This document shows, piece after piece, positions 32,371-36,456 of a stretch of 36,456 nt of DNA; the stretch's first letter is position 1, and the number at the start of each line of letters is the position of its first letter. The stretch spans positions 1-36,456 of the forward strand of contig JAGKSX010000095.1 in assembly GCA_018993155.1 (NCBI GenBank), written 5' to 3'. This DNA is from Hydrogenophaga sp. Its GTDB lineage: Bacteria; Pseudomonadota; Gammaproteobacteria; Burkholderiales; Burkholderiaceae_C. Made by a program: the position numbers and the translations under genes. The notes beneath the pieces were generated by a model. The model saw only the letters and a program-made list of their open reading frames with translations. It was not told the DNA's origin and searched no databases.

Positions 32371-33676
32371 GTCGACCCCCGACGCGACGTTGCCGCCCGC
32401 CGAGAATGCGGTGCCGCCTCAGGCCGCAGGCGTTGAGCCTGCCCCTGTTGCGGGCCCTCGAGAGGCCGCCGATGCCGAAGCCCTGCGTTTCGACGACGTG
32501 GTCAGCGGTGCTTTCGATGCAGAGCAGGAGCAAGCCCTGCCGCTGCCGACCAAGCGCGTGCTCGCGCCGCAGGCCGAGTCGCCCAAGCTGCACAAGGTGC
32601 TGGCGCAGGCCGGCATGGGCTCGCGGCTGGAGATGGAGCAGCTCATCCTGGAAGGCCGCATCTCGGTCAACGGCGAGCCTGCCCACATCGGGCAGCGCAT
32701 CCAGTTCGGGGACATCATCAAGGTCAACGGCAAGCCGGTGCGCGTGCGCATGACGCCGCCGCCGCCCCGTGTGCTGGCGTACCACAAGCCCGCCGGGGAG
32801 GTGGTTTCTCACGATGACCCGCAGAACCGCCCGACCGTGTTCCGCCGCCTGCCCAAGCTGATGCAGGGCAAGTGGCAGTCGGTCGGCCGGCTCGACCTCA
32901 ACACCGAAGGCCTGCTGTTGCTGACCAATTCGGGCGAACTGGCCAACCGGCTGATGCACCCCCGTTTCGGTTTGCAGCGGGAATACGCCGTGCGCGTGCT
33001 GGGTGCCTTGTCCAACGAAGAGAAACAGCGGCTGCTGGACGGCGTGCGCCTGGATGACGGCGTGGCACAGTTCGCCTCCATCGAGGATGGAGGCGGCGAG
33101 GGCGCCAACTGCTGGTACCGCGTGACGATCGGCGAGGGCCGCAACCGCGAGGTGCGTCGCATGTTCGAAGCCGTTGGCCATGCGGTCAGCCGGCTGATCC
33201 GCATCCGCTATGGCGCCGTGATGCTGCCTCGCGGGCTCAAGCGCGGCGTGTGGCTGGAACTCGACGACCGCGACATCGCCCGGTTGACCGCCGCGGCAGG
33301 GTTGGTGGAGGCCGACGAACCGCGGGGCCCGCGCCCCGGCGGCCGGCACCCCGCCCAGCGGGGCAAACAAGGCGGCAAGGGTAGCCGCACCCAGGGCAAA
33401 CCGCCAGGCAGCCGTGCCGATGGCCCTGGTTTCGGCGATCGCCGGACCAACAGCGGCTACGGCATGGGCGGGGCGCCGGGTGGCGCCAAGCCGCGCGGTG
33501 CCAAGGGCCCGGGCAAGGGGCAGGGCGGCGCGGGTTCGCAGCCGGACCCGATGAAAACCTCCTTCGGTTACATCGGTCAGGACGCCCTGCAGCGCCGGCG
33601 CGAGCAGGACGCCGGCCGCGGAGGCCCGCCGGGCGGTGGCCGGCGCCGGGGCGGCGGACGTTCGGGCGGGCGCTGA
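32336..33676 (+). CDS. rluB: 23S rRNA pseudouridine synthase RluB, with Gly/Arg-rich tail
   Basis: A 446-residue RsuA/RluB-family enzyme that should make pseudouridine 2605 of 23S rRNA. After a Pro/Ala-rich N-terminal part (1-80) come an S4 domain (about 84-130, [21 protein letters not shown]) and the catalytic domain with [19 protein letters not shown], nucleophile D187, and [16 protein letters not shown]. From about residue 325 to the end the chain is Gly/Arg/Lys-rich and ends in [14 protein letters not shown], an RGG-like basic tail about 120 residues long. I chose the ATG at 32336, with AGGA 5 nt upstream; the frame is open earlier but that part is a shadow of scpB. RluE or RsuA are less likely given the scpB linkage. 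Confidence 0.93.
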   Translation: MNPANTPPATPESTPDATLPPAENAVPPQAAGVEPAPVAGPREAADAEALRFDDVVSGAFDAEQEQALPLPTKRVLAPQAESPKLHKVLAQAGMGSRLEMEQLILEGRISVNGEPAHIGQRIQFGDIIKVNGKPVRVRMTPPPPRVLAYHKPAGEVVSHDDPQNRPTVFRRLPKLMQGKWQSVGRLDLNTEGLLLLTNSGELANRLMHPRFGLQREYAVRVLGALSNEEKQRLLDGVRLDDGVAQFASIEDGGGEGANCWYRVTIGEGRNREVRRMFEAVGHAVSRLIRIRYGAVMLPRGLKRGVWLELDDRDIARLTAAAGLVEADEPRGPRPGGRHPAQRGKQGGKGSRTQGKPPGSRADGPGFGDRRTNSGYGMGGAPGGAKPRGAKGPGKGQGGAGSQPDPMKTSFGYIGQDALQRRREQDAGRGGPPGGGRRRGGGRSGGR

Positions 33677-33724
33677 ATGGCGCTTCCCACGCCCACGTTC
33701 CACGGCACGGACACCCGAGCAATG

Positions 33725-33730
33725 TAGAAT
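33725..33730 (+). promoter_or_regulatory. Possible -10 element for ndk
   Basis: TAGAAT at 33725-33730, preceded by TG, is a plausible -10 in the 114-bp rluB-ndk gap. It would place the start of the message about 55 bases before the ndk ATG. No well-spaced -35 is evident. Confidence 0.4.
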
Positions 33731-33790
33731 CGTGGGCTTTGTGAGGCCTTGTGGCTTCGGCAAATTCAACCAAGAAACTTCAGGATTCCT

Positions 33791-34216
33791 ATGGCCATCG
33801 AACGCACCCTCTCGATCATCAAGCCCGACGCCGTCGCCAAGAACGTCATCGGCCAGATTTACGCCCGCTTTGAAGCCGCTGGCCTGAAGGTCGTGGCCGC
33901 TCGCATGGCCCACCTCTCGCGCGGCGAAGCCGAAGCCTTCTACGCCGTGCACAAGGCCCGTCCCTTCTTCAAGGACCTGGTCGACTTCATGATCTCCGGT
34001 CCCGTGATGATCCAGGCGCTCGAAGGCGAAGGCGCCATTGCCAAGAACCGTGACCTGATGGGCGCCACCGATCCCAAGAAGGCCGCTGCCGGCACCATCC
34101 GCGCCGACTTCGCCGACAGCATCGACGCCAACGCCGTGCACGGCTCGGACGCGCCCGAGACGGCCGCTGCCGAAGTGGCATTCTTCTTTGCCGGCCTCAA
34201 CGTCTACTCGCGTTGA
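33791..34216 (+). CDS. ndk: Nucleoside diphosphate kinase
   Basis: A 141-residue Ndk that balances nucleoside triphosphate pools by phosphate transfer from ATP through a phosphohistidine. The catalytic H117 is in NAVHGSD, and the N-terminal [12 protein letters not shown] and the GTIRADF block are the family signatures. The length is exactly the usual size. The ATG at 33791 has AGGA 5 nt upstream; 14 further in-frame codons upstream do not belong. It begins the run ndk-rlmN-pilF-rodZ, with only 7 bases to rlmN, an order common in betaproteobacteria. Confidence 0.97.
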   Translation: MAIERTLSIIKPDAVAKNVIGQIYARFEAAGLKVVAARMAHLSRGEAEAFYAVHKARPFFKDLVDFMISGPVMIQALEGEGAIAKNRDLMGATDPKKAAAGTIRADFADSIDANAVHGSDAPETAAAEVAFFFAGLNVYSR

Positions 34217-34223
34217 TCATGGT

Positions 34224-35372
34224 ATGACGGCCAATCTGCTCGACTTCGATCTCGAGGGTTTGGCCGCCTTTTGCGAGCAGCTGGGCGAGAAGCGCTTTCG
34301 AGCCGTCCAGCTGTTTCGCTGGATCCATCAAAAAGGGGCGTCGGACTTCGCCCAGATGACGGACCTGGCGCGCAGCCTGCGCGACAAGCTGCCCGGCGTC
34401 TGCACCATCACCGACCTGCCCGTGCTCTCGCGCCAGGACTCGGCCGACGGCACCATCAAGTGGCTCTTCGATGTGGGCGATGGCAACGCGGTGGAAACCG
34501 TGTTCATCCCCGAGGAAGACCGCGGCACGCTGTGCATTTCCTCCCAGGCCGGTTGCGCCGTGGGCTGCCGCTTCTGCTCCACCGGCCATCAGGGCTTTTC
34601 GCGCAACCTCACCACCGGTGAGATCCTGGCCCAGCTGTGGCATGCCGAGCATTTTCTTCGCCGTCACCTGAAACGCGGGGAACGCGTGATCACGAACGTG
34701 GTCATGATGGGCATGGGCGAACCCTTGCAGAACTACCACGCGCTGGTGCCGGCGTTGCGCGCCATGCTCGATGACCATGGCTACGGCCTCTCGCGCCGCC
34801 GTGTGACGGTTTCCACCTCGGGCGTGGTGCCGATGATCGATCGCCTGGCGCAGGATTGCCCGGTGGCCCTGGCGGTGTCGCTGCACGCCCCCAACGACCC
34901 CCTGCGCGACGACCTCGTGCCCTTGAACCGCAAGTACCCCATCGCCGAGCTGTTGGACGCCTGCCTGCGCTACCTGCCGGCGGCCCCGCGCGACTTCATC
35001 ACCTTCGAGTACTGCATGCTCGACGGGGTGAACGACCAGCCCGAGCACGCCCGCGAGTTGCTGGCCCTGCTCAAGCAGCATGGCGAGCGCGGTGTGCCGT
35101 GCAAGATCAACCTGATTCCTTTCAACCCTTTCCCGGACTCGGGGCTGACCTGCTCGCCGCGCGCGGTGGTGCAGCGCTTCGGGCAGATGCTCAGTGAAGC
35201 CGGTGTGGTCACCACGGTGCGCAAGACCCGTGGGGACGACATCGATGCCGCCTGCGGTCAGCTCGCGGGCGATGTGCTGGACCGCACCAATGCCGCCAAG
35301 CGCCTGGCGCAACGGCGCAGCAATGCCAGCGAGCGCCCCATTCGTTTCGTTCAAAAGGAAAGGCAGGCATGA
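34224..35372 (+). CDS. rlmN: Dual-specificity RNA methyltransferase RlmN
   Basis: A 382-residue radical SAM enzyme that methylates C2 of A2503 in 23S rRNA and of A37 in certain tRNAs. The iron-sulfur cysteines are C111, C115 and C118 in GCAVGCRFC. The C-terminal cysteine that forms the methyl-enzyme link is C344 in [18 protein letters not shown] and [10 protein letters not shown] are family signatures. I chose the ATG at 34224, which gives the usual [13 protein letters not shown] start; the codons before it overlap the end of ndk. The Shine-Dalgarno is poor, so coupling to ndk translation is likely. Its TGA overlaps the pilF ATG. Confidence 0.97.
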   Translation: MTANLLDFDLEGLAAFCEQLGEKRFRAVQLFRWIHQKGASDFAQMTDLARSLRDKLPGVCTITDLPVLSRQDSADGTIKWLFDVGDGNAVETVFIPEEDRGTLCISSQAGCAVGCRFCSTGHQGFSRNLTTGEILAQLWHAEHFLRRHLKRGERVITNVVMMGMGEPLQNYHALVPALRAMLDDHGYGLSRRRVTVSTSGVVPMIDRLAQDCPVALAVSLHAPNDPLRDDLVPLNRKYPIAELLDACLRYLPAAPRDFITFEYCMLDGVNDQPEHARELLALLKQHGERGVPCKINLIPFNPFPDSGLTCSPRAVVQRFGQMLSEAGVVTTVRKTRGDDIDAACGQLAGDVLDRTNAAKRLAQRRSNASERPIRFVQKERQA

Positions 35373-36229
35373 CACATCCGACCCGCACCGGTTTTGGGGC
35401 GCAACGCACGCGCTCGCGTGGCATGGTGGCCAGCTTCTGGCTGGGTGTGCTGCTGGTGTTGCTGGCCGGCTGTGCGCAAACGCGCGGCCTGCCCGCCACC
35501 ACGGCCGCTGCCGTGGCAGCCGGCGCCGAACCGGTCACCGAGTCTGACGAGCCCGAATCGCGCAAGCGCGCGCGCATCCGGGTGGAACTGGCTTCGGGCT
35601 ACTTCGAGCAGGGCCAGACCACGGTGGCGCTCGACGAGATCAAGCTGGCGCTGGGCGCCGATCCGAACTACGCACCGGCCTACACGCTGCGCGGCCTGGT
35701 GTATGCGCGGCTGAACGAACTGCGGCTCGCGGAAGACAGCTTCAAGCGCGCGCAACTGCTCAGCCCGCGCGATCCGGACGTGCTGCACCACTACGGCCTG
35801 TTCGCGTGCCAGCAAGGCCGCTACCCGCAGGCGATCGAGCTGTTTCAGCAGGCGCTCGCCAGCCCGGTGTACGGCGGCCAGGCCAAGACCCTGATGGTCA
35901 AGGGCATCTGCCAGGTGCGGGCGGCGCAGTTTGACGAAGCAGAGGGCAGTCTGGCGCGCTCCTACGAGCTTGATCCTGGCAACCCCATCACGGCCTACAA
36001 CCTGGCGGCCCTGCAGTTCCGCCGCGGCGAGAACGCGAAGGCGCAGTTCACCATTCGCCGGCTGAACAACAGTGAATTGGCCAATGCCGAAACCCTGTGG
36101 CTGGGCATCAAGGTGGAGCACCGCATGGGCAATGCCGAAGCCATGGCCCAACTGGCCCAGCAACTGAGCCGGCGTTATCCGGACTCGCGTGAGTGGGCGT
36201 CGTATCAGCGGAGAGCATTTGATGAATGA
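35369..36229 (+). CDS. pilF: Type IV pilus biogenesis lipoprotein PilF/PilW
   Basis: A 286-residue outer-membrane TPR lipoprotein needed for secretin (PilQ) assembly and pilus stability. A long N-terminal stretch leads to the lipobox LAGC, with the lipidated cysteine at C35. The mature chain has about six TPR-like units from residue 67 (for example [30 protein letters not shown]). The ATG overlaps the rlmN stop codon (ATGA), and its own end overlaps rodZ by 8 bases, so the three are one operon. The gene order rlmN-pilF-rodZ is conserved in many proteobacteria and supports the call. An in-frame ATG at residue 19 just before the hydrophobic core is an alternative start. Confidence 0.92.
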   Translation: MTHPTRTGFGAQRTRSRGMVASFWLGVLLVLLAGCAQTRGLPATTAAAVAAGAEPVTESDEPESRKRARIRVELASGYFEQGQTTVALDEIKLALGADPNYAPAYTLRGLVYARLNELRLAEDSFKRAQLLSPRDPDVLHHYGLFACQQGRYPQAIELFQQALASPVYGGQAKTLMVKGICQVRAAQFDEAEGSLARSYELDPGNPITAYNLAALQFRRGENAKAQFTIRRLNNSELANAETLWLGIKVEHRMGNAEAMAQLAQQLSRRYPDSREWASYQRRAFDE

Positions 36230-36456
36230 GGTGTATGCCAACGAGGGCGCCACGGCGGCCGGGGAGGGTGCTTCGCGCCCGGTGCTGCTGCGCGCGGCGC
36301 GCGAGGCGGCGGGCCTGCACATTGCGGCGCTCGCCGCGGCCCTCAAGGTCCCGGTGAAAAAACTCGAAGCCCTGGAAGCGGGGCGGTACAGCGAACTGCC
36401 CGACCTGACCTTCGCGCGCGCGCTGGCGTCCAGCGCATGCCGCCACCTCAAGGTGG
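36222..36456 (+). CDS. rodZ: RodZ-like cytoskeletal helix-turn-helix protein, 5' part only
   Basis: The first 78 codons of a gene that runs off the window. The peptide contains LLRAAREAAGLHIAALAAALKV (about 22-43), then KLEALEAGRYSELPDLTFARALA, which is the Xre-like HTH_25 domain at the N-terminus of RodZ. RodZ links MreB to the membrane and helps set rod shape. The transmembrane and periplasmic parts are beyond the edge. It overlaps the end of pilF by 8 bases, which fits the usual pilF-rodZ-ispG order. Confidence 0.85.
   Translation, partial: MNEVYANEGATAAGEGASRPVLLRAAREAAGLHIAALAAALKVPVKKLEALEAGRYSELPDLTFARALASSACRHLKV

Overview
This is a 36.5 kb piece of a GC-rich betaproteobacterial chromosome. 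It is most likely from the Comamonadaceae (Burkholderiales), perhaps Hydrogenophaga or a near relative. That placement rests on familiarity with the gene set and order, not on a search: a homodimeric-type AceE, an AceF with two lipoyl domains, a dihydrolipoamide dehydrogenase carrying its own lipoyl domain, a Bug-family solute receptor, and the scpB-rluB and rlmN-pilF-rodZ orders. I see no tRNA, rRNA, CRISPR array, insertion sequence, phage gene or integration site. Most of the window is conserved core chromosome.

Layout. 1-3250 (minus strand) holds a membrane PAS-domain sensor kinase and a FixJ-type response regulator with overlapping ends. They are divergent from the pyruvate dehydrogenase operon aceE-aceF-lpdA (3467-9718), which ends in a strong hairpin terminator. 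9788-13157 is an accessory module: a secreted alpha/beta hydrolase divergent from a LysR regulator that overlaps a Bug-type periplasmic receptor. 13200-17053 holds an NlpC/P60 hydrolase, a protein of the 4-hydroxyphenylacetate hydroxylase / 4-hydroxybutyryl-CoA dehydratase superfamily with altered cluster residues, a divergent TetR regulator and an isochorismatase-family hydrolase. 17180-19557 holds propionyl-CoA synthetase and an ArsR-family regulator with several cysteines. 19736-26588 is the 2-oxoglutarate dehydrogenase operon sucA-sucB-lpd followed by zapE, with hairpins before sucA and in both inner gaps.

26597-36456 is housekeeping: a PP2C phosphatase, a DinG/YoaA-like iron-sulfur helicase, bamD, rluD, scpB, rluB, ndk, rlmN, pilF/pilW and the first part of rodZ, which runs off the end.

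How it works together. The window encodes both large 2-oxoacid dehydrogenase complexes, each with its own E3, so it controls carbon entry into and flow through the TCA cycle. The two-component system beside aceE is a natural candidate regulator of pyruvate oxidation. I found no clearly new multi-gene system. The best leads are that two-component system, the hydrolase/LysR/Bug module with overlapping divergent promoters, the unusual AbfD/HpaB-like protein with its TetR operator repeats, and the hairpin series in the sucA operon. Many very long reading frames on the opposite strands are by-products of high GC content and were discarded.
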